Made by a program: the position numbers and the translations under genes. From Saccoglossus kowalevskii (Eukaryota > Hemichordata > Enteropneusta > Harrimaniidae), in contig NW_003118377.1 in NCBI RefSeq assembly GCF_000003605.2, positions 1-64,000 of the forward strand: DNA of 64,000 bases. Reading direction: 5' to 3'. Shown one piece after another: positions 12,990-26,388 of the stretch. Positions within the stretch are counted from its first letter, which is position 1. Every line of letters starts with the position of its first letter. A model generated the notes under the pieces. That model saw nothing but the letters and a program-made list of their open reading frames with translations, was not told the origin of the DNA and made no database searches.

Positions 12990-14860
12990 ATAATCTATTG
13001 CAATATTCTTGTGTTGTTACTATTGCAGTATACGCTATTGCAATATCCATGTGTTGTTACTATTGCAGTATACACTATTGCAATATCTATGTGTTGTTAC
13101 TATTGCAGAATACACTATTGCAATATCCATGTGTTGTTACTATTGCAGTATACACTATTGCAATATCCATGTGTTGTTACTATTGCAGTATACACTATTG
13201 CAATATCCATGTGTTGTTACTTTTGCAGTATACACTATTGCAATGTATATGTGTTGGTACTATTGTAGTATACACTATTGCAATATCCATGTGTTGTTAC
13301 TATTGCAGTATACACTATTGCAATATCCATGTGTTGTTACTATTGCAGTATACACTATTGCAATATCCATGTGTTGTTAGTATTGCAGTATAAGTTATTG
13401 CAATATCCATGTGTTGTTACTATTGCAGTATACACTATTGCAATATATATGTGTTGTTACTATTGCAGTATACACTATTGAAATATCCATGTGTTGTTAC
13501 TATTGCAGTATACACTATTGCAATATCCATGTGTTGTTACTATTGCAGAATACACTATTTCAATATCCATGTGTTGTTACTATTGCAGTATATACTAATG
13601 CAATATTCGTGAGTTGTTACTATTGCAGTATACACTATTGCAATATTCGTGTGTTGTTACTATTGCAGTATCCGCTATTGCAATATCTATGTGTTGTTAC
13701 TATTGCAGTATAAGCTATTGCAATATCAATGTGTTGTTACTATTGCAGTACACGCTATTGCAATATCCATGTGTTGTTACTATTGCAGTATACACTATTG
13801 CAATATTCGTGTGTTGTTACCATTGCAGTATCCGCTATTGCAATATCTATGTGTTGTTACTATTGCAGTACACGCTATTGCAATGTTCGTGTGTTGTCAC
13901 TAATGCAGTACACGCTATTGCAATATTCGTGTGTTATCACTATTGCAGTATACGGTATTGCAATATTCGTGTGTTGTCTTTGTTGCAGTATACGCTATTG
14001 CAATATTCGTGTGTTGTCAATATTGCAGTATACACTATTGCTGTATTCGTGTGTTGTCACTATTGCAGTATACACTTTTGCAGTATACGTTATTACAATA
14101 TTCGTATGTTGTCACTATTGCAGTATACGCTATTGCAATATTCATGCGTTGTCACTATTGCAGTATACGCTATTGCAATATTCGTGTGTTGTCAATATTG
14201 CAGTATACACTATTGCTGTATTCGTGTGTTGTCACTATTGCAGTATACACTATTGCAGTATACGCTATTGCAATATTCGTGTGCTGTTACTATTGCAGTA
14301 TACACAATTGCAATATTCGTGTGTAGTCACTATAGCAGTATACACTATTGCAATATTCGTGTGTTGTCACTAATGCAGTACATGCTATTGCAATATTCGT
14401 GTGTTATCACTATTGCAGTATACGGTATTGCAATATTCGTGTGTTGTCACTAATGCAGTATACGCTATTGCAATATTCATGCGTTGTCACTATTGCAGTA
14501 TACGCTATTGCAATATTCGTGTGTTGTCACTATTGCAGTATACACTATTGCAATATGCATGTGTTGTTACTATTGCAGTACACACTATTGCAATATTCGT
14601 GTGTTGTTTCTATTGCAGTATACACTATTGCAATATTCGCGTTTTGTTACTATTGCAGTATACACTAATGCAATATCCATGTGTTGCTACTATTGCAGTA
14701 TACACTATTGCAATATCCATGTGTTGTTACTATTGCAGTATACGCTATTGCAATATCCATGTGTTGTTACTATTGCAGTATACACTATTGCAATATCTAT
14801 GTGTTGTTACTATTGCAGTATACACTATTGCAATATCCATGTGTTATTACTATTGCAGTA
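12990..14860 (+). repeat. 1.87-kb duplicated composite, copy A
   Basis: Matches 17,852-19,720 at a lag of 4,862 bp. Parts match 51,147-52,240 at a lag of 37,567 bp, then 37,392 bp. Shared rare variants are GCAATGTATATG with GTTGGTAC (near 13,242 and 18,104), GTTACCATTGC (13,817, 18,679 and 51,384) and GTATATACTAATG (13,588, 18,450 and 51,155). Copies A and B share ACACTTTTGCAG at a 55-bp unit (14,073 and 18,935). It starts in A-type units, crosses a B-type patch (13,891-14,550) and returns to A-type. Confidence 0.85.
13891..14550 (+). repeat. B-type patch with two 55-bp units
   Basis: GTCAC, ATCAC and TCAATATTG tails run through this stretch. The triple half-unit blocks are at 14,061-14,105 and 14,236-14,280. 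In each, a TATTGCAGTATACAC-like half-unit is followed by a second one ending ACGC or ACGT before the normal R half-unit. Each is preceded one unit earlier by the rare GCTGTATTCG variant. Confidence 0.85.
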
Positions 14861-16190
14861 TATGCTATTGCAATATCCATGTGTTGCTACTATTGCAGTA
14901 TACACTATTGCAATATCTATGTGTTGTTACTATTGCAGTATACACTATTGCAATATCCATGTGTTGTTACTACTGTAGTATACACTATTGCAATATATAT
15001 GTGTTGTTACTATTGCAGTATACACTATTGCAATATCCATGTGTTGTTACTATTGCAGTATACACTATTGCAATATATGTGTTTTTACTATTGCAGTATA
15101 CACTATTGCAATATCCATGTGTTGTTACTATTGCAGTATACACTATTGCAATATTCGTGTGTTGCTACTATTGCAGTATACACTATTGCAATATCCATGT
15201 GTTGTTACTATTGCAGTATACACTATTGCAATATTCGTGTGTTGCTACTATTGCAGTATACACTATTTCAATATCCATGTTTTGTTACTATTGCAGTATA
15301 CGCTATTGCAATATTCATGTGATGTTACTATTGCAGTATACACTATTACAATATTCGTGTTTTGTTTCTATTGCAGTATACACTATTGCAATATCCATGT
15401 GTTGTTACTATTGCAGTATACACTATTGCAATATCCATGTGTTGTTACTATTGCAGTATACACTATTGCAATATCCATGTGTTGTTACTATTGCAGTATA
15501 CACTATTGCAATATCCATGTGTTGTTTCTATTGCAGTATACACTATTGCAATATCCATGTGTTGTTACTATTGCAGTATACACTATTGCAATATCAATGT
15601 GTTGTTACTATTGCAGTATATACTAATGCAATATTCGTGAGTTGTTACTATTGCAGTATACACTATTGCAATATCCATGTGTTGTTACTATTGCAGTACA
15701 CGCTATTGCAATATCCATGTGTTGTTACTATTGTAGTATACACTATTGCAATACCCATGTGTTGTTACTATTGCAGTATACGCTATTGCAATATCCTTGT
15801 GTTGTTACTATTGCAGTATACACTATTGCAATATTCATGTGTTGTTACTATTGCAGTATACGCTATTGCAATATCCATGTGTTGTTACTATTGCAGTATA
15901 CACTATTGCAATATTCGTGTGTTGTTACTATTGCAGTATCCGCTATTGCAATATCTATGTGTTGTTACTATTGCAGTACACGCTATTGCAATATCCATGT
16001 GTTGTTACTATTGCAGTACACGCTATTACAATATCCATGTGTTGTTACTATTGCAGTATACACTATTGAAATATTCGTGTGTTGTTACTGTTGCAGTATC
16101 CGCTATTGCAATATCTATGTGTTGTTACTATTGCAGTACACGCTATTGCAATATCCCTGTGTTGTTACTATTGCAGTACACGCTATTGCA
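14861..16190 (+). repeat. A-type stretch between composites
   Basis: Mainly A-type units with ATTTC/GTTTTG, TACTGTAGTA (14,971) and TCCTTG variants. A 2-bp deletion gives ATATATGTG instead of ATATATATGTG near 15,075. The same deletion is seen near 19,935, 49,455 and 52,625. A TATATACTAATG marker lies at 15,617. Confidence 0.75.
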
Positions 16191-16850
16191 ATATTCGTGT
16201 GTTGTCACTATAGCAGTATACACTATTGCAATGTTCGTGTGTTGTCACTAATGCAGTACACGCTATTGCAATATTCGTGTGTTATCACTATTGCAGTATA
16301 CGGTATTGCATTATTCGTGTGTTGTCTTTGTTGAAGTATACACTTTTGCAATATTCGTGTGTTGTCAATATTGCAGTATACACTATTGCTGTATTCGTGT
16401 GTTGTCACTATTGCAGCATACACTATTGCAGTATACGCTATTACAATATTTGTATGTTGTCACTATTGCAGTATACTCTATTGCAATATTCATGCGTTGT
16501 CACTATTGCAGTATACGCTATTGCAATATTCGTGTGTTGTCAATATTGCAGTATACACTATTGCTGTATTCGTGTGTTGTCACTATTGCAGTATACAATA
16601 TTGCAGTATACGCTATTGCAATATTCGTGTGTTGTTACTATTGCAGTATACACTATTGCAATATTCGTGTGTTGTCACTATAGCAGTATACACTATTGCA
16701 ATATTCGTGTGTTGTCACTAATGCAGTACACGCTATTGCAATATTCGTGTGTTGTTAATATTGCAGTACACGCTATTGCAATATTCGTGTGTTATCACTA
16801 TTGCAGTATACGGTATTGCAATATTCGTGTGTTGTCTTTGTTGCAGTATA
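16191..16850 (+). repeat. B-type patch with two 55-bp units
   Basis: Starts with CTATAGCAG-ATGTTCG and continues through GTTATCAC, GTCTTTGTTG and TCAATATTG tails. Triple half-unit blocks lie at 16,409-16,453 and 16,584-16,628, each preceded by GCTGTATTCG. The layout parallels 13,891-14,340 and 18,753-19,200 but carries private substitutions (GCATTATTCG near 16,309, TTGAAGTATAC near 16,332). Confidence 0.8.
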
Positions 16851-17197
16851 ATCTATTGCAATATTCTTGTGTTGTTACTATTGCAGTATACGCTATTGCA
16901 ATATCCATGTGTTGTTACTATTGTAGTATACACTATTGCAATATCCTTATGTTGTTACTATTGCAGTACACACTATTGCAATATTTGTGTGTTGTTACTA
17001 TTGCAGTATACACTATTGCAATATCCATGTGTTGTTAGTATTGCAGTATAATCTATTGCAATATTCTTGTGTTGTTACTATTGCAGTATACGCTATTGCA
17101 ATATCCATGTGTTGTTACTATTGCAGTATACACTATTGCAATATCTATGTTTTGTTACTATTGCAGTATACACTATTGCAATATCCATGTGTTGTTA

Positions 17198-17201
17198 TTA
17201 A
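17198..17201 (+). repeat. 4-bp TTAA insertion in one monomer
   Basis: The tail reads GTTGTTA, then TTAA, then CTATTGCAG, shifting the 40-bp phase by four. I saw no other insertion of this length in the window. It could be a local duplication of TTA-like sequence during slippage. No element is inserted there. Confidence 0.8.
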
Positions 17202-17851
17202 CTATTGCAGTATACACTATTGCAATATCCATGTGTTGTTACTATTGCAGTATACACTATTGCAATATCCATGTGTTGTTACTATTGCAGTATACACTAT
17301 TGCAATATATATGTGTTGTTACTATTGCAGTATACACTATTGCAATATCCATGTGTTGTTACTATTGCAGTATACACTATTGCAATATCCATGTGTTGTT
17401 ACTATTGCAGTATACACTATTGCAATATCCATGTGTTGTTACTATTGCAGTATAAGCTATTGCAATATCCATGTGTTGTTACTATTGCAGTATACACTAT
17501 TGCAATATATATGTGTTGTTACTATTGCAGTATACACTATTGCAATATCCATGTGTTGTTACTATTGCAGTATACGCTATTGCAATATCCATGTGTTGTT
17601 ACTATTGCAGTATACATTATTGCAATATCCATGTGTTGTTACAATTGCAGTATATACTAATGCAATATTCGTGAGTTGTTACTATTGCAGTATACACTAT
17701 TGCAATATTCGCGTGTTGTTACTATTGCAGTATCCGCTATTGCAATATCTATGTGTTGTTACTATTGCAGTACAAGCTATTGCAATATCCATGTGTTGTT
17801 ACTATTGCAGTACACGCTATTGCAATATCCATGCGTTGTTAGTATTGCAGT

Positions 17852-19720
17852 ATAATCTATTGCAATATTCTTGTGTTGTTACTATTGCAGTATACGCTAT
17901 TGCAATATCCATGTGTTGTTACTATTGCAGTATACACTATTGCAATATCTATGTGTTGTTACTATTGCAGAATACACTATTGCAATATCCATGTGTTGTT
18001 ACTATTGCAGTATACACTATTGCAATATCCATGTGTTGTTACTATTGCAGTATACACTATTGCAATATCCATGTGTTGTTACTATTGCAGTATACACTAT
18101 TGCAATGTATATGTGTTGGTACTATTGTAGTATACACTATTGCAATATCCATGTGTTGTTACTATTGCAGTATACACTATTGCAATATCCATGTGTTGTT
18201 ACTATTGCAGTATACACTATTGCAATATCCATGTGTTGTTAGTATTGCAGTATAAGTTATTGCAATATCCATGTGTTGTTACTATTGCAGTATACACTAT
18301 TGCAATATATATGTGTTGTTACTATTGCAGTATACACTATTGAAATATCCATGTGTTGTTACTATTGCAGTATACACTATTGCAATATCCATGTGTTGTT
18401 ACTATTGCAGTATACACTATTTCAATATCCATGTGTTGTTACTATTGCAGTATATACTAATGCAATATTCGTGAGTTGTTACTATTGCAGTATACACTAT
18501 TGCAATATTCGTGTGTTGTTACTATTGCAGTATCCGCTATTGCAATATCTATGTGTTATTACTATTGCAGTACAAGCTATTGCAATATCAATGTGTTGTT
18601 ACTATTGCAGTACACGCTATTGCAATATCCATGTGTTGTTACTATTGCAGTATACACTATTGCAATATTCGTGTGTTGTTACCATTGCAGTATCCGCTAT
18701 TGCAATATCTATGTGTTGTTACTATTGCAGTACACGCTATTGCAATGTTCGTGTGTTGTCACTAATGCAGTACACGCTATTGCAATATTCGTGTGTTATC
18801 ACTATTGCAGTATACGGTATTGCAATATTCGTGTGTTGTCTTTGTTGCAGTATACGCTATTGCAATATTCGTGTGTTGTCAATATTGCAGTATACACTAT
18901 TGCTGTATTCGTGTGTTGTCACTATTGCAGTATACACTTTTGCAGTATACGCTATTACAATATTCGTATGTTGTCACTATTGCAGTATACGCTATTGCAA
19001 TATTCATGCGTTGTCACTATTGCAGTATACGCTATTGCAATATTCGTGTGTTGTCAATATTGCAGTATACACTATTGCTGTATTCGTGTGTTGTCACTAT
19101 TGCAGTATACACTATTCAGTATACGCTATTGCAATATTCGTGTGTTGTTACTATTGCAGTATACACAATTGCAATATTCGTGTGTTGTCACTATAGCAGT
19201 ATACACTATTGCAATATTCGTGTGTTGTCACTAATGCAGTACACGCTATTGCAATATTCGTGTGTTATCACTATTGCAGTATACGGTATTGCAATATTCG
19301 TGTGTTGTCACTATTGCAGTATACGCTATTGCAATATTCATGCGTTGTCACTATTGCAGTATACGCTATTGCAATATTCGTGTGTTGTCACTATTGCAGT
19401 ATACACTATTGCAATATGCATGTGTTGTTACTATTGCAGTACACACTATTGCAATATTCGTGTGTTGTTTCTATTGCAGTATACACTATTGCAATATTCG
19501 CGTTTTGTTACTATTGCCGTATACACTATTGCAATATCTATGTGTTGCTACTATTGCAGTATACACTATTGCAATATCCATGTGTTGTTACTATTGCAGT
19601 ATACGCTATTGCAATATCCATGTGTTGTTACTATTGCAGTATACACTATTGCAATATCTATGTGTTGTTACTATTGCAGTATACACTATTGCAATATCCA
19701 TGTGTTATTACTACTGTAGT
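17852..19720 (+). repeat. 1.87-kb duplicated composite, copy B
   Basis: Copy of 12,990-14,860 (lag 4,862, falling to 4,861 after a 1-bp deletion near 19,116). Triple half-unit blocks are at 18,923-18,967 and 19,098-19,141, the second one base short. Copy B ends at a clean fusion: its GTGTTATTAC tail at 19,702-19,711 is followed directly by TACTGTAGTA. In copy A the same two elements (14,841 and 14,971) are separated by exactly three more units, so 120 bp was lost or gained in register. Confidence 0.85.
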
Positions 19721-21089
19721 ATACACTATTGCAATATCCATGTGTTGTTACGATTGCAGTATACACTATTGCAATATCCATGTGTTGTTACTATTGCAGT
19801 ATACACTATTGCAATATCCATGTGTTGTTACTATTGCAGTATACACTATTGCAATATCCATGTGTTGTTAGTATTGCAGTATAAGCTATTGCAATATCCA
19901 TGTGTTGTTACTATTGCAGTATACACTATTGCAATATATGTGTTGTTACTATTGCAGTATACACTATTGCAATATATATGTGTTGTTACTATTGTAGTAT
20001 ACACTATTGCAATATCCACGTGTTGTTACTATTGCAGTATACACTATTGCAATATCCATGTGTTGTTTCTATTGCAGTATACACTATTGCAATATCCATG
20101 TGTTGTTACTATTGCAGTATACACTATTGCAATATCCATGTGTTGTTACTATTGCAGTATACGCTATTGCAATATCCATGCGTTGTTACTATTGCAGTAT
20201 ACACTATTGCAATATCTATGTTTTGTTACTATTGCAGTATACACTATTGCAATATCCATGTGTTGTTACTATTGCAGTATACGCTATTGCAATATCCATG
20301 TGTTGCTACTATTGCAGTATACACTATTGCAATATCTATGTGTTGTTACTATTGCAGTATACACTATTGCAATATCCATGTGTTGTTACTACTGTAGTAT
20401 ACACTATTGCAATATATATGTGTTGTTACTATTGCAGTATACACTATTGCAATATCCATGTGTTGTTACTATTGCAGTATACACTATTGCAATATCCATG
20501 TGTTGTTACTATTGCAGTATACACTATTGCAATATCCATGTGTTGTTACTATTGCAGTATACACTATTGCAATATCCATGTGTTGTTACTATTGCAGTAT
20601 ACACTATTGCAATATATATGTGCTGTTACTATTGCAGTACACACTATTGCAATATTCGTGTGTTGTTTCTATTGCAGTATACACTATTGCAATATTCGTG
20701 TTTTGTTACTATTGCAGTATACACTATTGCAATATCCATGTGTTGCTACTATTGCAGTATACACTATTGCAATATCCATGTGTTGTTACTATTACAGTAT
20801 ACGCTATTGCAATATCCATGCGTTGTTACTATTGCAGTATACACTATTGCAATATCTATGTTTTGTTACTATTGCAGTATACACTATTGCAATATCCATG
20901 TGTTGTTACTATTGCCGTATACGCTATTGCAATATCCATGTGTTGCTACTATTGCAGTATACACTATTGCAATATCTATGTGTTGTTACTATTGCAGTAT
21001 ACACTATTGCAATATCCATGTGTTGTTACTACTGTAGTATACACTATTGCAATATATATGTGTTGTTACTATTGCAGTACACGCTATTG
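19721..21089 (+). repeat. A-type stretch
   Basis: A-type units with CCACGTG, GTTGTTTC, CATGCG, TACTGTAGTA and GTTTTG variants; no GTCAC tail. One 2-bp deletion (ATATATGTG near 19,935). Two similar sub-blocks near 20,160-20,410 and 20,800-21,060 share the order CATGCG, TCTATG-TTTTG, ACGC, TACTGTAG. Confidence 0.7.
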
Positions 21090-22846
21090 CAATATCCATG
21101 TGTTGTTACTATTGCAGTATATACTAATGCAATATTCGTGAGTTGTTACTATTGCAGTATACACTATTGCAATATTCGTGTGTTGTTACTATTGCAGTAT
21201 CCGCTATTGCAATATCTATGTGTTGTTACTATTGCAGTACAAGCTATTGCAATATCCATGTGTTGTTACTATTGCAGTACACGCTATTGCAATATCCATG
21301 TGTTGTTACTATTGCAGTATACACTATTGCAATATCCATGTGTTGTTACTACTGTAGTATACACTATTGCAATATATATGTGTTGTTACTATTGCAGTAT
21401 ACACTATTGCAATATCCATGTGTTGTTACTATTGCAGTATACACTATTGCAATATCCATGTGTTGTTACTATTGCAGTATACACTATTGCAATATCCATG
21501 TGTTGTTACTATTGCAGTATACACTATTGCAATATCCATGTGTTGTTAGTATTGCAGTATAAGCTATTGCAATATCCATGTGTTGTTACTATTGCAGTAT
21601 ACACTATTGCAATATATATGTGTTGTTACTATTGCAGTATACACTATTGCAATATTCGTGTGTTGCTACTTTTGCAGTATACACTATTGCAATATCCATG
21701 TGTTGTTACTATTGCAGTATACACTATTGCAATATCCATGTGTTGTTACTATTGCAGTATACACTATTGCAATATCCATGTGTTGTTACTATTGCAGTAT
21801 ACACTATTGCAATACCCATGTGTTGTTAGTATTGCAGTATAAGCTATTGCAATATCCATGTGTTGTTACTATTGCAGTATACACTATTTCAATATCCATG
21901 TTTTGTTACTATTGCAGTATACGCTATTGCAATATTCTAGTGTTGTTACTATTGCAGTATACACTATTGCAGTATACACTATTACAATATTCGTGTTTTG
22001 TTACTATTGCAGTATACACTATTGCAATATCCATGTGTTGTTACTATTGCAGTATACACTATTGCAATATCCATGTGTTGTTACTATTGCAGTATACACT
22101 ATTGCAATATATATGTTTCGTTACTATTGCAGTATACACTATTGCAATATCCATGTGTTGTTACTATTGCAGTATACACTATTGCAATATCCATGTGTTG
22201 TTACTATTGCAGTATACACTATTGCAATATCCATGTGTTGTTACTATTGCAGTATACCCTATTGCAATACCCTTGTGTTGTTAGTATTGCAGTATAAGCT
22301 ATTGCAATATCCATGTGTTGTTACTATTGCAGTATACACTATTGCAATATATATGTGTTGTTACAATTGCAGTATACACTATTGCAATATCCATGTGTTG
22401 TTACTATTGCAGTATACACTATTGCAATATCCATGTGTTGTTACTATTGCAGTATACACTATTGCAATATCCATGTGTTGTTACTATTGCAGTATATACT
22501 AATGCAATATTCGTGAGTTGTTACTATTGCAGTATACACTATTGCAATATTCGTGTGTTGTTACTATTGCAGTATCCGCTATTGCAATATCTATGTGTTG
22601 TTACTATTGCAGTACAAGCTATTGCAATATCCATGTGTTGTTACTATTGCAGTACACGCTATTGCAATATCCATGTGTTGTTACTATTGCAGTATACACT
22701 ATTGCAATATTCGTGTGTTGTTACTATTGCAGTATTGCAGTATACACTATTGCAATATACGCTATTGCAATATTCGTGTGTTGTTACTATTGCAGTATAC
22801 ACTATTGCAATATTCGTGTGTTGTCTTTGTTGCAGTACACGCTATT
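21090..22846 (+). repeat. 1.76-kb duplicated module, copy 1 (lag 39,194 bp)
   Basis: Matches 60,284-62,040 at a constant lag of 39,194 bp. The two share a 55-bp unit (21,950-21,994 and 61,144-61,188) and an unusual 63-bp unit (22,725-22,777 and 61,919-61,971). They also share ACTTTTGCAG (near 21,669 and 60,863) and both TATATACTAATG markers. I noticed only a handful of differences, for example TTTCG versus TTTTG (near 22,109/61,303). The sub-block 21,445-22,613 also matches 33,285-34,453 at a lag of 11,840 bp (296 units). Confidence 0.85.
22725..22777 (+). repeat. 63-bp unit with extra half-units
   Basis: The block reads TATTGCAG (an 8-bp stub), then TATTGCAGTATACAC, then TATTGCAATATACGC, then TATTGCAATATTCGT, followed by the normal 10-bp tail. 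It is a normal unit plus 23 bp. The third segment is a hybrid: it begins like R and ends like L. The same block recurs at 61,919-61,971. Confidence 0.9.
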
Positions 22847-24480
22847 GCAATATTCGTGTGTTGTCTTTGTTGCAGTATACGGTATTGCAATATACGTGTG
22901 TTGTCAATATTGCAGTACACGCTATTGCACTATTCGTGTGTTGTCAATATTGAAGTATACACTATTGCTGTATTCGTGTGTTGTCACTATTGCAGTATAC
23001 ACTATTGCAGTATACGCTATTAAAATATTCGTATGTTGTCACTATTGCAGTATACGCTATTGCAATATTCATGCGTTGTCACTATTGCAGTATACGCTAT
23101 TGCAATATTCGTGTATTGTCACTATTGCAGTATACGCTATTGCAATATTCATGTGTTGTTATTATTGCAGTATACACTATTACAATATTCGTGTTTTGTT
23201 ACTATTGCAGTATACACTATTGCAATATCCATGTGTTGTTATTATTGCAGTATACACTATTGCAATATCCATGTGTTGTTACTATTGCAGTATACACTAT
23301 TGCAATATCCATGTGTTGTTACTATTGCAGTATACACTATTGCAATATATATGTGTTGTTACTATTGCAGTATACACTATTGCAATATCCATGTGTTGTT
23401 ACTATTGCAGTATACACTATTGCAATATCCATGTGTTGTTACTATTGCAGTATACATTATTGCAATATATATGGGTTGTTACTATTGCAGTATACACTAT
23501 TTCAATATCCATGTTTTGTTACTATTGCAGTATACGCTATTACAATATTCGTATGTTGTCACTATTGCAGTATACGGTATTGCAATATTCATGCGTTGTC
23601 ACTATTGCAGTACACGCTATTGCAATATTCGTGTGTTATCACTATTGCAGTATACGCTATTGCAATATTCGTGTGTTGTCTTTGTTGCAGTATACGCTAT
23701 TGCAATATTTGTGTGTTGTCAATATTGCAGTATACACTATTGCTGTATTCGTGTGTTGTCACTATTGCAGTATACACTATTGCATTATACGCTATTACAA
23801 TATTCGTATGTTGTCACTATTGCAGTATACGCTATTGCAATATTCATGCGTTGTCACTATTGCAGTATACGTTATTGCAATATTCGTGTGTTGTCAATAT
23901 TGCAGTATACACTATTGCTGTATTCGTGTGTTGTCATTATTGCAGTATACACTATTGCAGTATACGCTATTGCAATATTCGTGTGTTGTTACTATTGCAG
24001 TATACACTATTGCAATATTCGTGTGTTGTCACTATAGCAGTATACACTATTGCAATATTCGTGTGTTGTCACTAATGCAGTACACGCTATTGCAATATTC
24101 GTGTGTTGTCAATATTGCAGTACACGCTATTGCAATATTCGTGTGTTATCACTATTGCAGTATACGGTATTGCAATATTCGTGTGTTGTCTTTGTTGCAG
24201 TATACGATATTGCAATATACGTGTGTTGTCAATATTGCAGTACACGCTATTGCAATATTCGTGTGTTGTCAATATTGCAGTATACACTATTGCTGTATTC
24301 GTGTGTTGTCACTATTGCAGTATACACTATTGCAGTATACGCTATTAAAATATTCGTGTGTTGTCACTATTGCAGTATACGCTATTGCAATATTCATGCG
24401 TTGTCACTATTGCAGTATACGCTATTGCAATATTCGTGTATTGTCACTATTGCAGTATACGCTATTGCAATATTCATGTG
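22847..24480 (+). repeat. B-type domain with four 55-bp units
   Basis: B-type tails dominate at 22,815-23,140 and 23,555-24,460, flanking an A-type core. Triple half-unit blocks are at 22,988-23,032, 23,763-23,807, 23,938-23,982 and 24,313-24,357. Bases 23,608-24,346 match 45,295-46,033 (lag 21,687) and 53,923-54,661 (a further 8,628). Bases around 22,870-23,030 match 54,510-54,670 (lag 31,640), including the rare GCACTATTCG and TTGAAGTATAC variants. Confidence 0.8.
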
Positions 24481-26388
24481 TTGTTATTATTGCAGTATAC
24501 ACTATTACAATATTCGTGTTTTGTTACTATTGCAGTATACACTATTGCAATATCCATGTGTTGTTATTATTGCAGTATACACTATTGCAATATCCATGTG
24601 TTGTTACTATTGCAGTATACACTATTGCAATATCCATGTGTTGTTACTATTGCAGTATACACTATTGCAATATATAAGTGTTGTTACTATTGCAGTATAC
24701 ACTATTGCAATATCCATGTGTTGTTACTATTGCAGTATACACTATTGCAATATCCATGTGTTGTTACTATTGCAGTATACATTATTGCAATATATATGTG
24801 TTGTTACTATTGCAGTATACACTATTTCAATATCCATGTTTTGTTACTATTGCAGTATACGCTATTACAATATTCGTATGTTGTCACTATTGCAGTATAC
24901 GGTATTGCAATATTCATGCGTTGTCACTATTGCAGTATACGCTATTGCAATATTCGTGTGTTGTCACTATTGCAGTATACGCTATTGCAATATTCATGTG
25001 TTGTTATTATTGCAGTATACACTATTACAATATTCGTGTTTTGTTACTATTGCAGTATACACTATTGCAATATCCATGTGTTGTTACTATTGCAGTATAC
25101 ACTATTGCAATATCCATGTGTTGTTACTATTGCAGTATACACTATTGCAATATATATGTGTTGTTACTATTGCAGTATACACTATTGCAATATCCATGTG
25201 TTGTTACTATTGCAGTATACACTATTTCAATATCCATGTGTTGTTACTATTGCAGTATACACTATCGCAATATATATGTGTTGTTACTATTGCAGTATAC
25301 ACTATTTCAATATCCATGTTTTGTTACTATTGCAGTATACGCTATTGCAATATTCTAGTGTTGTTACTATTGCAGTATACACTATTACAATATTCGTGTT
25401 TTGTTACTATTGCAGTATACACTATTGCAATATCCATGTGTTGTTACTATTGCAGTATACACTATTGCAATATCCATGTGTTGTTACTATTGCAGTATAC
25501 ACTATTGCAATATATATGTGTTGTTACTATTGCAGTATACACTATTGCAATATCCATGTGTTGTTACTATTGCAGTATACACTATTGCAATATCCATGTG
25601 TTGTTACTATTGCAGTATACACTATTGCAATATCCATGTGTTGTTACTATTGCAGTATACACTTTTGCAATACCCATGTGTTGTTAGTATTGCAGTATAA
25701 GCTATTGCAATATCCATGTGTTGTTACTATTGCAGTATACACTATTTCAATATCCATGTGTTGTTACTATTGCAGTATACGCTATTGCAATATTCTAGTG
25801 TTGTTACTATTGCAGTATACACTATTACAATATTCGTGTTTTGTTACTATTGCAGTATACACTATTGCAATATCCATGTGTTGTTACTATTGCAGTATAC
25901 ACTATTGCAATATTCATGTGTTGTTACTATTGCAGTATACACTATTGCAATATATATGTGTTGTTACTATTGCAGTATACACTATTGCAATATTCGTGTG
26001 TTGTTACTATTGCAGTATCCGCTATTGCAATATCTATGTGTTGTTACTATTGCAGTACAAGCTATTGCAAAATCCATGTGTTGTTACTATTGCAGTACAC
26101 GCTATTGCAATATCCATGTGTTGTTACTATTGCAGTATACACTATTGCAATATTCGTGTGTTGTTACTATTGCAGTATCCGCTATTGCATTATCTATGTG
26201 TTGTTACTATTGCAGTACACGCTATTGCAATATCCATGTGTTGTTACTATTGCAGTATACACTATTAAAATATTCGTGTTTTGTTACTATTGCAGTATAC
26301 ACTATTGCAATATCCATGTGTTGTTACTATTGCAGTATACACTATTGCAATATCCATGTGTTGTTACTATTGCAGTATACACTATTAA
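24446..26388 (+). repeat. 1.94-kb duplicated module, copy 1 (lag 18,162 bp)
   Basis: Matches 42,608-44,550 at a constant lag of 18,162 bp. Landmarks in both are ATTATTGC, ATATATAAGTG (24,669 and 42,831), CATTATTGC, ATTTC/GTTTTG, TTCGTATG, ACACTTTTGCAATACCC (25,659 and 43,821) and ATTCTAG. I noticed scattered single substitutions only. The last 0.7-1 kb (about 25,384-26,364) is a separate mobile sub-module also found near 35.86 and 40.21 kb. Confidence 0.85.

Larger units (their letters stand above)
5651..13880 (+). repeat. Long A-type domain lacking GTCAC units
   Basis: For about 8.2 kb every unit carries the GTTGTTAC-type tail; GTTGTCAC and GTTATCAC do not occur. One 1-bp deletion near 6,284 (GCATATCC) is the only phase shift I noticed. 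The domain holds the tightest nest of higher-order repeats in the window (periods 400, 680, 840 and 2,960 bp), pointing to recent local amplification. Because stops are rare, it also produces the longest spurious open frame (8,438-10,708). Confidence 0.85.
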
